A stretch of DNA of 64,000 bases. Source: Candidatus Muiribacterium halophilum (lineage in GTDB: Bacteria > Muiribacteriota > Muiribacteriia > Muiribacteriales > Muiribacteriaceae). The notes under the pieces were generated by a model. It saw nothing but the letters and a program-made list of their open reading frames with translations, was not told where the DNA came from and did no database searches. Positions 1 to 8,520 of this stretch are shown here, one piece after another. The first letter of the stretch is position 1. Each line of letters opens with the position of its first letter. The stretch lies in NCBI GenBank assembly GCA_023228995.1, contig JALOAD010000015.1, positions 4,320 to 68,319 of the forward strand, given 5' to 3'. The position numbers were made by a program, and so were the translations under genes.

Positions 1-451
1 CAGGTTTAAGAAATTTTTTAAAATCATCAATAAAATTAATTACTATATCTTTTTTTATTATTTCATTTACCTTAACATCAATATTAAGATTTTCTCTTTC
101 TTTTTCTGTTTTTATATCAATAATATTACCTGCAATAACAAGCTTCACCATAGTTTCTAAATTATTTTTATTTTTTTCGAAATATTTTTTTATACGCTCT
201 GTTTCTTTCAACATAAAATCATTGCTTATATCTTTAACATCAGCATAAGGATCTTTTTTTATTATATTACGAAGTTTTCTATGAACATCTGTTGCAATAT
301 ACATTGGAGCTTTTTGAGGAAAATTACTTTTAACAAACAATGATATTTCTTCAAGTATATCTTTTTTTTTTTCTTTAGAAAAATCAGTCTGATCAAGTAC
401 ATAACCTGCTTGTTCTATAATACAAGGAACACATTCTAAAAACGAAATCAT
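1..451 (-). CDS. DUF89/ARMT1-like damage-control phosphatase, N-terminal part (runs off the window)
   Basis: An open frame reads leftward from an ATG at 451 and leaves the window without a stop, so only about 150 N-terminal residues are visible. The start has the CxxC segment ECVPCI near residue 6, then DPYADVK near residue 80 and AGNIIDI near residue 115. I recognise this order as the DUF89 family, metal-dependent phosphatases thought to remove harmful phosphometabolites. The ATG overlaps the stop of the upstream GH13 gene in an ATGA arrangement, so the two are probably translationally coupled and share the promoter at 2329-2356. The catalytic Asp/Asn residues would lie outside the window. 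The family call is fairly sure; the substrate is unknown. Confidence 0.72.
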   Translation of the reverse strand, partial: MISFLECVPCIIEQAGYVLDQTDFSKEKKKDILEEISLFVKSNFPQKAPMYIATDVHRKLRNIIKKDPYADVKDISNDFMLKETERIKKYFEKNKNNLETMVKLVIAGNIIDIKTEKERENLNIDVKVNEIIKKDIVINFIDDFKKFLKP

Positions 452-2283
452 TCTTTTACCTCACAAACTATTAAAGAGTTATTTTTACCAGCAAATTTAT
501 TTTCATTTGTATTTTGATAACTATAAATTATTCTTTCATTAACATCAAATTCTTTATATTCACCAAGATTTGCATATATCTTATATTTTACTTTTTTATC
601 ATGACAAAGTTCAAAATACAAAAGATCATTTTCTGCTGTACAAATTCCAAGTTTCATATCGTTTGCAAAAATTTCATCTCTAAGTTTATTTATAGTTTTT
701 ATATGGTTTAAAACATTATAGTCTATATTATCCCATTCATAAGTTAAAGTATCATAATTAAAATATGCCAAACTTCTTTTATGTTTTTTTAACTTTATAT
801 CAAAATCTTTTTGAGCTTCCTCTGTAAATCCAAGTCCGTAATTTAAAGGCAATTTATTAGCAATAAGAGTATCTGCTGTAAGCCCAAAACAAGAATTTGG
901 AAATAAAGCTGACAGTGCTATTTGAAACATTGCTTTTTCTCTGTTTTTGGCAAAAATCGGTACACTATCGCCAATAACAGGCATTGTAAGTATTTTTGTT
1001 TTTAATTTATTAGTTTGATTTAAAAAATATTTAAGACTTTCAGCTTTTTCATCAATAACAGTAAAAAGATTTCCTGTATAATAATCAAAATTATGCTCAA
1101 TACTTAATTCATCTCCAGCTTTATTATCAAGGTTTTCCATTATTAAAACAAAATCTTTTGGTAAATCTTTTACCATTTTATCAATCATGTCAGAAGGAAG
1201 TGCATGAAACATATCTCCTCTCAAACCATCAACTTTATATTCGTTATTATAATACAATGGAATCTGACAAATTTTTTCCCATAAATCATTAATTGGAGAT
1301 TGACCCGGAAAATTGGATGATTTTAAAACTGCTTGTATAAAAAACGGAGGTTTTTGAAGAATTTCTTTACCTGAAAATTGAATTATCTCATCACAATAAT
1401 CGTTAAAAAGTCTCAATGGAGTTACATCAGTCCACGCTGGTTGCGGATCATTTACACAATCACTTGTACAAGGTGGAGTTATAATTCCAAATTCTTTTAC
1501 AATTTCATCTAAAAAATCTTCATTATCACCATGTTTTTTTACAAAATCATTCCATTTTTTTTCATTTTGTCTTTTTGGTGAAAACTCAAATAATTCTGAT
1601 ATTTCTTTAATAGGAAGACCTTGTAATACTTTATCAATAACATCTTTTGTCATAGAAACAGATGATTCAAGACCATCTATAGGTGTTTGTAATAATTTTA
1701 CAAGTTTATTTGTATTTTTTGGTTTTATCCAATAAAACCAATCTGGATTTTCAAGTATCCATAAAGAATCTCTTGCAGCTGTTCTTGGAACCATATCAAT
1801 AAATACTTTTATACCACATTTATGACTAGCCTGTATAAAAGCTTTAAAAAGTTCATTTTCAGTCATTTTTGAATAATTATCATTTAAACAACTGTCAATT
1901 TTATAATAATCTTTTACAGAATATGGACTTCCCTTTGTACCTTTACGAAATATCTCACTTCTCATAAAATTAGGAAGAAGCATAATACTATTAAAACCAC
2001 ATTCAGCTATAAAAGGAAGCATACATATTGATTTAATTAAATTTCCATTATCAAATTCTTTAACATTATTATGTTTATAAGAAGTAAAATGCTGTAAAAA
2101 AAGCTGTAACATATTATTATTATTTTTCTTTGTAATTTTAAAATTTTCAATTTTTTCAAGTGATACTTTTAAAAAATCTGCAAAATCTTCATTATTACCA
2201 ATTCCATATAGGTTTTTCCAACTTTGTGGTATTATAATATCTTTGAAATTTGAGGTTTTTTTTAATAGTTTTTTTAAAATCAT
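448..2283 (-). CDS. GH13 alpha-amylase-family protein, possibly a maltosyltransferase-type glucan enzyme
   Basis: This 611-residue protein has the alpha-amylase TIM-barrel regions in order. Region I is divergent (IDMVPRTAARDS, about residue 160). Region II, DGLRGDMFHAL, supplies the Arg and nucleophile Asp; LIMENLDNK supplies the acid/base Glu. The region IV position reads VIGDSVPIF, keeping the Asp but losing the usual His before it. A small beta domain closes the C-terminus. There is no signal peptide, so it should act on cytoplasmic glucans. Length and the region I variant remind me of the Thermotoga 4-alpha-glucan maltosyltransferase group, a memory-based suggestion. ATG at 2283 is preceded by GGAG. 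It is co-transcribed with the DUF89 gene. Confidence 0.75.
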   Translation of the reverse strand: MILKKLLKKTSNFKDIIIPQSWKNLYGIGNNEDFADFLKVSLEKIENFKITKKNNNNMLQLFLQHFTSYKHNNVKEFDNGNLIKSICMLPFIAECGFNSIMLLPNFMRSEIFRKGTKGSPYSVKDYYKIDSCLNDNYSKMTENELFKAFIQASHKCGIKVFIDMVPRTAARDSLWILENPDWFYWIKPKNTNKLVKLLQTPIDGLESSVSMTKDVIDKVLQGLPIKEISELFEFSPKRQNEKKWNDFVKKHGDNEDFLDEIVKEFGIITPPCTSDCVNDPQPAWTDVTPLRLFNDYCDEIIQFSGKEILQKPPFFIQAVLKSSNFPGQSPINDLWEKICQIPLYYNNEYKVDGLRGDMFHALPSDMIDKMVKDLPKDFVLIMENLDNKAGDELSIEHNFDYYTGNLFTVIDEKAESLKYFLNQTNKLKTKILTMPVIGDSVPIFAKNREKAMFQIALSALFPNSCFGLTADTLIANKLPLNYGLGFTEEAQKDFDIKLKKHKRSLAYFNYDTLTYEWDNIDYNVLNHIKTINKLRDEIFANDMKLGICTAENDLLYFELCHDKKVKYKIYANLGEYKEFDVNERIIYSYQNTNENKFAGKNNSLIVCEVKE

Positions 2284-2303
2284 AAAAATCTCCGTTTATT
2301 TAA

Positions 2304-2334
2304 TTGACTTTTACCTGTTTTTTTATTTATTATA
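2304..2334. promoter_or_regulatory. overlapping divergent promoters between the GH13 gene and the site-2 protease gene
   Basis: On the minus strand TATAAT (2329-2334) has TTGATT (2351-2356) 16 bases upstream and fits the GH13 gene. On the plus strand TTGACT (2304-2309) and TATTAT (2328-2333), 18 bases apart, point at the protease ATG at 2340. The two -10 elements overlap almost completely, so the polymerases should exclude each other. Seen by eye only. Confidence 0.5.
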
Positions 2335-2339
2335 AATCA

Positions 2340-3155
2340 ATGTTTGATAAAATCAATGTATTTTTAAATTATTTAAGTAATAAAACAGGAATTTCAAGAG
2401 ATATTATAAAAATAGCTCTTATTTTTGTATGTCTTTTTCTTATTACAAATATTCTTGAATCAGGATTTACATTAAATACAAAAGGCATAATGTCAAATGC
2501 ATTAATATCATTTAGTTATATTACAATAATCATAATGTCTGTAATATTTCATGAAACTTCGCACGGTTATGCTGCTTATCTTTTAGGAGATCCGACTGCA
2601 AAAAACATGGGCAGACTTAGTTTAAATCCTTTAAAGCACATAAGATTACCTGCTTTATTTGCAATGTTTGCTGTAATGCTTCTTGGTATAAACAATATTT
2701 TTATATACATAATAATTGGTATTTCTTTTGCAAAACCTGTACCTTTTAATCCAATTTATTTTAAAAATCCTAGAAAACAAAGTGCTTTAGTTGCTTTAGC
2801 TGGTCCTTTATCAAATTTTGTTTTAGTAATAGCAGGTTTTTTAATTTTAAAACTTTTTGTTCAGTTAGGAGTTTTTTCCAATGAAACTCCTTATTTAATA
2901 TTAACAGTAGAATTTATAAAGCTTTTTATTTATATTAATATTTATCTTGCTATGTTTAATCTTGTACCAATACTTCCTCTCGATGGCGGAAGAATACTTT
3001 ATGGAATATTACCTGAAGAAATAGCTAAAACTTATGCTACAACTGAAAGCATTGGTTTTATAATAATAATTGTATTATGGTATTTTGATTTATTCAGGTT
3101 TATAGCACCTGTTGCAATAAATATATTTAACTTTTTAGGGAGAATAATTATATGA
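2340..3155 (+). CDS. M50 site-2 protease family membrane metalloprotease
   Basis: The protein is a polytopic membrane protein with the zinc motif HETSHG (HExxH) about 60 residues in and the second M50 motif NLVPILPLDGGR near residue 215, giving the third metal ligand Asp. It lacks a PDZ domain and is short, which fits the compact S2P group rather than RseP. Such enzymes cleave within membranes; the substrate cannot be told. I chose ATG at 2340 over an upstream in-frame TTG at 2304, because 2304 lies in the likely -35 element. No Shine-Dalgarno precedes 2340, and the promoter position suggests a leaderless mRNA. Its stop overlaps the next start by four bases. Confidence 0.85.
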   Translation: MFDKINVFLNYLSNKTGISRDIIKIALIFVCLFLITNILESGFTLNTKGIMSNALISFSYITIIIMSVIFHETSHGYAAYLLGDPTAKNMGRLSLNPLKHIRLPALFAMFAVMLLGINNIFIYIIIGISFAKPVPFNPIYFKNPRKQSALVALAGPLSNFVLVIAGFLILKLFVQLGVFSNETPYLILTVEFIKLFIYINIYLAMFNLVPILPLDGGRILYGILPEEIAKTYATTESIGFIIIIVLWYFDLFRFIAPVAINIFNFLGRIII

Positions 3156-4456
3156 ATATGTACGATCTTATTACAAAAAAAAGAGATGGTGGAACTCATT
3201 CTCAAGAAGAGATCAGCCATATTATTAAAGGATATATTGAAAACAAAATTCCTGATTATCAAATAAGTGCTTGGCTTATGGCAGTGTATTTTTCTGGAAT
3301 GACTGATGAAGAAGCTGCAAATCTTACTATGACAATGGCAGAATCAGGTGATATGATGGATCTTAGAGCAATTAAAGGGGCAAAAGTCGATAAACATTCA
3401 AGTGGTGGTGTTGGAGATAAAACTACTCTTGTACTTGGTCCGATTGTTGCATGTTGTGGCGTAAAAGTTGCAAAAATGTCTGGAAGAGGTCTTGGTCATA
3501 CTGGCGGAACTCTTGATAAACTTGAAGCAATCCCTGGGTTTAAGATAAATATCGATCCTAAATTGTTTTTTGATATTGTAAACACAACAGGTCTTGCAGT
3601 TGTTGGTCAGACAGGCAATCTTGCTCCTGCTGATAAAAAAATATATGCATTAAGAGATGTTACAGCGACAGTTGACTCTATACCTCTTATTGCAGCTAGT
3701 ATAATGGGTAAAAAACTTGCAGCAGGCAATGATGGAATAGTTCTTGATGTAAAATGCGGTAAAGGTGCTTTTATGACAAATCTTGCAGATGCAAAAAAAC
3801 TTGCAAAATTAATGGTTGAAATAGGTAAAATAAAAGGTAAAAATATGTCTGCTGTTATATCAGCTATGGATCAACCTCTTGGAAGTAAAATAGGAAATGC
3901 TCTTGAAGTAGAAGAAGCTCTTGATACTCTTAAAGGTAAAGGTCCTGAAGATTTCACTCTTTTATGTATTGAACTTGCAGCAGAAATGCTTAAAGTTGGA
4001 CATATTGGAAATTCAAAAGAAGAAAGAATTTCTCTAATTAAAGAAAAAATTTCTAATGGTGAAGCTTTAGAAAAATTCAGAGAAATGATTAAAGCCCAAG
4101 GTGGTAATTCTGATGTAGTTGATAATTATGAAATAATGGGTAAAGCTTCTCATATAATTGATTTTGTTTCAAAAAATTCCGGTTTTATAAGTGAAATCGA
4201 TGCTCTTAAAGTTGGAAAAGCTGCTATGTTTCTTGGTGCAGGCCGTGCAACTAAAGAAGATAAAATAGACATGACAGTTGGTATAGAACTTTTCAAAAAA
4301 ATCGGTGATAAAGTGCAAAAAGACGAAATACTTGGTAAAATATTCTATAATAGTGATAAAAAACTTGAAGAAGCAAAAAAAATGCTTATGTCAGCATATA
4401 AATTTGAAGAAATTAAAGAAAAATCTCCAGTACTTATATATGACATTATTCATTAG
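3152..4456 (+). CDS. pdp: pyrimidine-nucleoside (thymidine) phosphorylase
   Basis: This 434-residue protein has the family length and layout. The signature KMSGRGLGHTGGTLDKLE lies near residue 108 and the phosphate-binding KHSSGGVGDK near residue 80. It splits thymidine or uridine with phosphate into base and (deoxy)ribose-1-phosphate, in the cytoplasm, for nucleoside salvage. The start overlaps the protease stop (ATGA), so it is the second gene of a four-gene plus-strand run. The next gene begins 11 bases after its stop. Bacterial Pdp and DeoA are hard to separate by eye; the N-terminus reads more like the Bacillus-type Pdp. Salvage enzymes across the divide (adenine and MTA/SAH deaminases) suggest active nucleoside scavenging. 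Confidence 0.93.
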   Translation: MNMYDLITKKRDGGTHSQEEISHIIKGYIENKIPDYQISAWLMAVYFSGMTDEEAANLTMTMAESGDMMDLRAIKGAKVDKHSSGGVGDKTTLVLGPIVACCGVKVAKMSGRGLGHTGGTLDKLEAIPGFKINIDPKLFFDIVNTTGLAVVGQTGNLAPADKKIYALRDVTATVDSIPLIAASIMGKKLAAGNDGIVLDVKCGKGAFMTNLADAKKLAKLMVEIGKIKGKNMSAVISAMDQPLGSKIGNALEVEEALDTLKGKGPEDFTLLCIELAAEMLKVGHIGNSKEERISLIKEKISNGEALEKFREMIKAQGGNSDVVDNYEIMGKASHIIDFVSKNSGFISEIDALKVGKAAMFLGAGRATKEDKIDMTVGIELFKKIGDKVQKDEILGKIFYNSDKKLEEAKKMLMSAYKFEEIKEKSPVLIYDIIH

Positions 4457-4467
4457 AAGGAAATCCA

Positions 4468-5298
4468 ATGATTAGATTTTCATCGTTTTCAGGACAATTT
4501 TATGAAGATACAGAATATAAATTAAAAAAACAGGTCTCAGACCTGTTTTTTGATTTTAAAACAAATGAAAAAAGAAAAGTACATGGTATAATTGCACCTC
4601 ATGCTGGATATATATTTTCAGGCAAAGTCGCAAGTGCTACTTTTTCTAAAATCAATATAGAGCTATATAATAACCCTTTATTTGTGCTTCTAGGACCGAA
4701 TCATTCAGGAAAAGGTAGTGCTGTTTCTGTATCAGATGCTGAAAGTTGGCACAATCCTCTTGGAATAGTTAATATAAATAAAAAAATAATAGAATTATTA
4801 AAAAAAGATAGCTTTTTTGATATAGAACCATTAGCTCATAAATTCGAACATTCTCTTGAAGTTCAAATACCGTTTATTCAACATATAATGAAAAATAAAA
4901 ATTTTGAAATCTTGCCTATTACTTTAGCTTTATACAAATTTAGTGAATTAAAAAATTTTAGTGACCGGTTAAATAAAGCTCTGCTTTCGCATTCAGGTGA
5001 TATAATTTATATAATATCAACTGATTTCTCTCATTATGTAAGTCAAGAGGAAGCTTTATTAAAAGATAATATTGCCATTGAAAACATTTTAAACAAAAAC
5101 AGTGAAAAACTTTTTAATGATGTTTTAGAACACGATATTTCAATGTGTGGAATTTCTCCTGTAACAGCTTATTTAAATATAATAGAAGATAATAAAAAAA
5201 TATATGGAGAAAAAATTATTTACCAAACTTCAGGTGATATTATGCCGATGAATGAAGTTGTTGGATATGCAGGAATTGTATTTTATAGAGAGGATTAA
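4468..5298 (+). CDS. MEMO1 family protein (AmmeMemoRadiSam system protein B)
   Basis: The 276-residue protein has the MEMO family layout: APHAGYIFSGKVA near residue 43, LGPNHSGKG near residue 75, EHSLEVQIPFI near residue 130, and STDFSHY near residue 190. The conserved His residues match the putative metal site of this LigB-like fold. In many prokaryotes this protein is encoded with an AMMECR1 domain and a radical SAM protein; neither partner is adjacent here, so this is the isolated B component. The biochemical role is not established. It has AAGGAA in front of the ATG and follows pdp by 11 bases. Confidence 0.85.
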   Translation: MIRFSSFSGQFYEDTEYKLKKQVSDLFFDFKTNEKRKVHGIIAPHAGYIFSGKVASATFSKINIELYNNPLFVLLGPNHSGKGSAVSVSDAESWHNPLGIVNINKKIIELLKKDSFFDIEPLAHKFEHSLEVQIPFIQHIMKNKNFEILPITLALYKFSELKNFSDRLNKALLSHSGDIIYIISTDFSHYVSQEEALLKDNIAIENILNKNSEKLFNDVLEHDISMCGISPVTAYLNIIEDNKKIYGEKIIYQTSGDIMPMNEVVGYAGIVFYRED

Positions 5299-5301
5299 AC
5301 A

Positions 5302-6501
5302 ATGAAAAAAATTTCACTTCTTATAGTTTCTATTATTTTTTGTATAACAGTGTTTTCTGATACTTACAACTTTGAGGATAAAGGTAAAAATTTATTTGAC
5401 GATGCTGTTTCAAATTATAAAAACAAAAATCTATATCAATCAAAAGATTTATTTAAACAAATAATATCTGAAGTCCCTGACTCTGATTTTGCAAGACAAA
5501 GTTATTTTTATCTTGGTAAAATAAATAATGAACTTTCAAAAGAACTTGAAAAAGAAAGTATTGAATATTTTTCAAAAACAAGTCTTATATACAGCAAAAA
5601 TGATGTTGGTCTTGAAGCTCTTCTTGAAAATGCTAAATTATATAAAGAAAACAATAATATAGAAGAACTTGGAAGAGTTTATAATAAAATAATATCTGAA
5701 TTTCCTTCTCATTATAAAAGTGAAAATATATATTTTTTATATTTTGATTATTTAACATTTTTTGAAGAAAAAGAAAATTTATTTTTTAAATATATTGATA
5801 ATTTCAATGAATCTTTAAGAGCTTCAGCATTTTATTCAAAAATGTTTGAAAATTATGTTCTTACTGGTTCAACAAAAAAAGCTGAAAGAATATTTGATTA
5901 TACAGAAAAAGAAAATATATCTAAAAAAACATTAGAAACTTATTATACCAATACAAAAGAATTAAAAAAACTTTATCAATTAATTAAAGATAATGACAAA
6001 AAAGTTCTGGATTTCAATAAAAGACTCTATAATATAAATGAAATTGAAAAAACTTATGAAAAAGTAATTTCTAATGATAATGATACTGCTCTTTTGTTTG
6101 AATTTGTAGATTTTTTAATTGCTAATAATAATTACGATAAAGCTTCAGAAGTAATAGAAAAAAATATGTATTCGGTTAACGAAGAACAAAGACCGGCTTT
6201 TATGCTTAAAGTTGGAATAATACAAAATAAAGCAAAATACTATATGTCTGAAGATGGAAAAACTTATGTCAAAGATGTAAGTGATATAATTAAAGCAAAA
6301 ACTAAATTTGAAGAAATTATAATTGAACATAAAAACAGTGAAATTATTCCACAAACTTTATATGAAATAATACTTATAGAAAAAGATCATCTTTTTAATT
6401 GGAATAATCTTAAAGAAAAAGCCCAGATTCTTATAAAAGATTATTCAGAATCTATACAAGCAAAACAAGCGAAAAATATACTTAAAAAATATAGATTATA
6501 G
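5302..6501 (+). CDS. secreted TPR-like repeat protein
   Basis: The 399-residue protein opens with a cleavable-looking signal peptide (MKKISLLIVSIIFCITVFSD) with no lipobox Cys. The rest is helical repeats of tetratricopeptide type: NLYQSKDLFKQIISEVPDS and EELGRVYNKIISEFPSHYKS are typical units, and further units reach the C-terminus. It resembles the TPR part of BamD/YbgF-like envelope proteins but has no diagnostic domain, so I give no specific function. It is the last gene of the plus-strand run, three bases after the MEMO gene, and its 3' end overlaps the convergent HD-GYP gene by six bases with no terminator visible. Confidence 0.65.
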   Translation: MKKISLLIVSIIFCITVFSDTYNFEDKGKNLFDDAVSNYKNKNLYQSKDLFKQIISEVPDSDFARQSYFYLGKINNELSKELEKESIEYFSKTSLIYSKNDVGLEALLENAKLYKENNNIEELGRVYNKIISEFPSHYKSENIYFLYFDYLTFFEEKENLFFKYIDNFNESLRASAFYSKMFENYVLTGSTKKAERIFDYTEKENISKKTLETYYTNTKELKKLYQLIKDNDKKVLDFNKRLYNINEIEKTYEKVISNDNDTALLFEFVDFLIANNNYDKASEVIEKNMYSVNEEQRPAFMLKVGIIQNKAKYYMSEDGKTYVKDVSDIIKAKTKFEEIIIEHKNSEIIPQTLYEIILIEKDHLFNWNNLKEKAQILIKDYSESIQAKQAKNILKKYRL

Positions 6502-8520
6502 AGTTTTTCCTATTTTTTCAAGTATCATTTCTTTGTCAAATGGCTTTACAATATAATCTTTTACCATTCCACTCTGAATAGCTCTAACAACTGAAGACTG
6601 TTCTCTTTTAGCTGTTATCATCATAATAGGTATATTAATTTTATGTAATTTAAGTTGTTCAATAACTTCAAATCCATCCATTATAGGCATCATTATATCT
6701 AAAAGTATAAGATCAGGTCTTTCATTTCTTTCTTTTATTAGTTCAATTGCTTCTGAACCATTTGATGCAGTAATTATTTCAATATTTTCAAATGAATTTT
6801 CTATAAGTTTTGTAGCAATAAGTCTAATTTCAGGACTATCATCTACAATAAGTATTTTTTTTGGTTCTGGTCCTAAATCTGAAAGATTTTCATCAATATT
6901 ATTTACATAAAAATCATAAAGAGTTTTTACATAACTTTGATCAAATTTAGCTTTATCTTTTTTCATTATTGAATTAAAGACATGATTAATAGAATAACCA
7001 CCTCTATATACTCTACTTGATTCCATTGCCTGAAAAACATCAGCAATTCCAACTATTCTAGAATATTTTGGAACTTGTATTCCTTTTTTATTCTTAGGAT
7101 AACCACTTCCATCAATTCTTTCATGATGTTGATAAGAAATATAAGCGATATTGCCTTTAAATTTTGACATTTCTGATAAAGTATCTACTCCAAAAATTGT
7201 ATGTTTTTGAATATCAAAAAGATCGTTGAATTCTAGTTTTTGAGGATTATTCCAAACAAGATCCCTTACCTTTACCATGCCAATATCATGTAATAATGAG
7301 CCTATTGCAAGTTCCATAAGTTCATCTTCTGGCATTTTGCTTAAATGACCAATAAGTACTGACATATAAGATACATTTATTGAATGAGATATAACATAAT
7401 TATTTAAAGTATTGAATTCTGCAAGTCTAACTGCTGCAATTGGATCAATTAAAACTTGAGATACTATTTTATTTGCTATTTGAATTATAGATTGTGAATC
7501 TATTGCAAGATTTGCTCTTGCATTTTTTAATAATGATTCGGTTGAATCTACACTTTGCTCATATTCTTTTTTAAACAATTCAACTGAGGGAGCCTCATAT
7601 TCTATTTTTGTAAAACCTGTCTCAATAAAATCAGTTTTGCTTGTTAATTTTTTTTGAAGACCATCTTCATCAATATTTTTAAAATCATTTATAACTGGTG
7701 TATTTATTTTTATTGATAAAAGTTCAGATTTTGCATCTTTTACTTCAATTTTTTTTTCAACTTTAATTACTTTTTTGGTTTCTGGTATTTTAACTTTTAC
7801 ATTTTCAGTATTACCTGCAATATCAAGTTTTTTCATTAATGTTACTAAATGAGTATTTAATTTTGCATCATTTTCTGAAAGTATTTTAAAACAGATTTTT
7901 TGTATATTTTCTTTATCATAATCAAGCATTATATTATATATTTCATTATTCGTATAATTATCATTATTTTTCATTGAATATATAAGAGGAGTTATAATAT
8001 CATCTTCTTTTTTAAGCTTTTTTATAAATTTAAGTATTTTATTTTTAATATCGCTATTTGATTGTTTAGAATATAAAGCTAAAAAATCAAGTGGTGATTT
8101 TTCAGTTAAGTCAGCTTTTACAATTATATCTAGTACCTGTGAAAGCACTTTTTCGTTTTCTATAGTGTTTATCTTATCAAAAAGAGCATTTCTTATATCA
8201 TTATTTTGTATATTTTCTTCAACTGTCTTTAAAAGATTAAGTATTTCCTGATAAGAAATTTCATTAATACTTTCAATTTTTTCTAATATAGGGCTAATAT
8301 CCTCATCACCATCTTCATTTTCTTCTTCTATTATATCTTCGTCTTCAGATTCTTCATCCTCAAGAACAGAAACCATACGAATATTTCTTGAATCAAGTTT
8401 TTTTATATAATCATCTGTCAATGTAATTCCAGCATCTAAAAGTATTTCTTTGTTTTTATCAAAAACAGGTCTTCCTAAAACCATTCCTGGTTTTAATGCT
8501 CGAACTGATATTGTTTTCAT
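6496..8520 (-). CDS. HD-GYP phosphodiesterase with C-terminal receiver domain
   Basis: The 674-residue protein starts with a small domain (GMVLGRPVFDKNKEILLDAG) often seen before HD-GYP domains, then an acidic and helical linker, an HD-GYP domain at about 345-535 (LLHDIGMVKV, YQHHERIDGSGYP) and a receiver domain at about 555-674 (ILIVDDSPE, LLDIMMPIMDGFE, KPFD). HD-GYP domains hydrolyse cyclic di-GMP. Here the receiver is C-terminal, the reverse of the common order, so phosphorylation may control the output from behind. Start overlaps the upstream SpoIIE gene by four bases. No dedicated histidine kinase is adjacent. It is the last gene of a run that begins at 16024. Confidence 0.9.
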   Translation of the reverse strand: MKTISVRALKPGMVLGRPVFDKNKEILLDAGITLTDDYIKKLDSRNIRMVSVLEDEESEDEDIIEEENEDGDEDISPILEKIESINEISYQEILNLLKTVEENIQNNDIRNALFDKINTIENEKVLSQVLDIIVKADLTEKSPLDFLALYSKQSNSDIKNKILKFIKKLKKEDDIITPLIYSMKNNDNYTNNEIYNIMLDYDKENIQKICFKILSENDAKLNTHLVTLMKKLDIAGNTENVKVKIPETKKVIKVEKKIEVKDAKSELLSIKINTPVINDFKNIDEDGLQKKLTSKTDFIETGFTKIEYEAPSVELFKKEYEQSVDSTESLLKNARANLAIDSQSIIQIANKIVSQVLIDPIAAVRLAEFNTLNNYVISHSINVSYMSVLIGHLSKMPEDELMELAIGSLLHDIGMVKVRDLVWNNPQKLEFNDLFDIQKHTIFGVDTLSEMSKFKGNIAYISYQHHERIDGSGYPKNKKGIQVPKYSRIVGIADVFQAMESSRVYRGGYSINHVFNSIMKKDKAKFDQSYVKTLYDFYVNNIDENLSDLGPEPKKILIVDDSPEIRLIATKLIENSFENIEIITASNGSEAIELIKERNERPDLILLDIMMPIMDGFEVIEQLKLHKINIPIMMITAKREQSSVVRAIQSGMVKDYIVKPFDKEMILEKIGKTL

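Noticed and set aside
2304-2339. TTG at 2304 as start of the site-2 protease, giving a longer protein
   Set aside because: No ribosome site, a weak start codon, and the TTG is part of the likely -35 element; ATG 2340 gives a normal N-terminus.
6145-6354. Minus-strand open frame inside the TPR gene
   Set aside because: It is the complement of a clear TPR coding region and has no start context.
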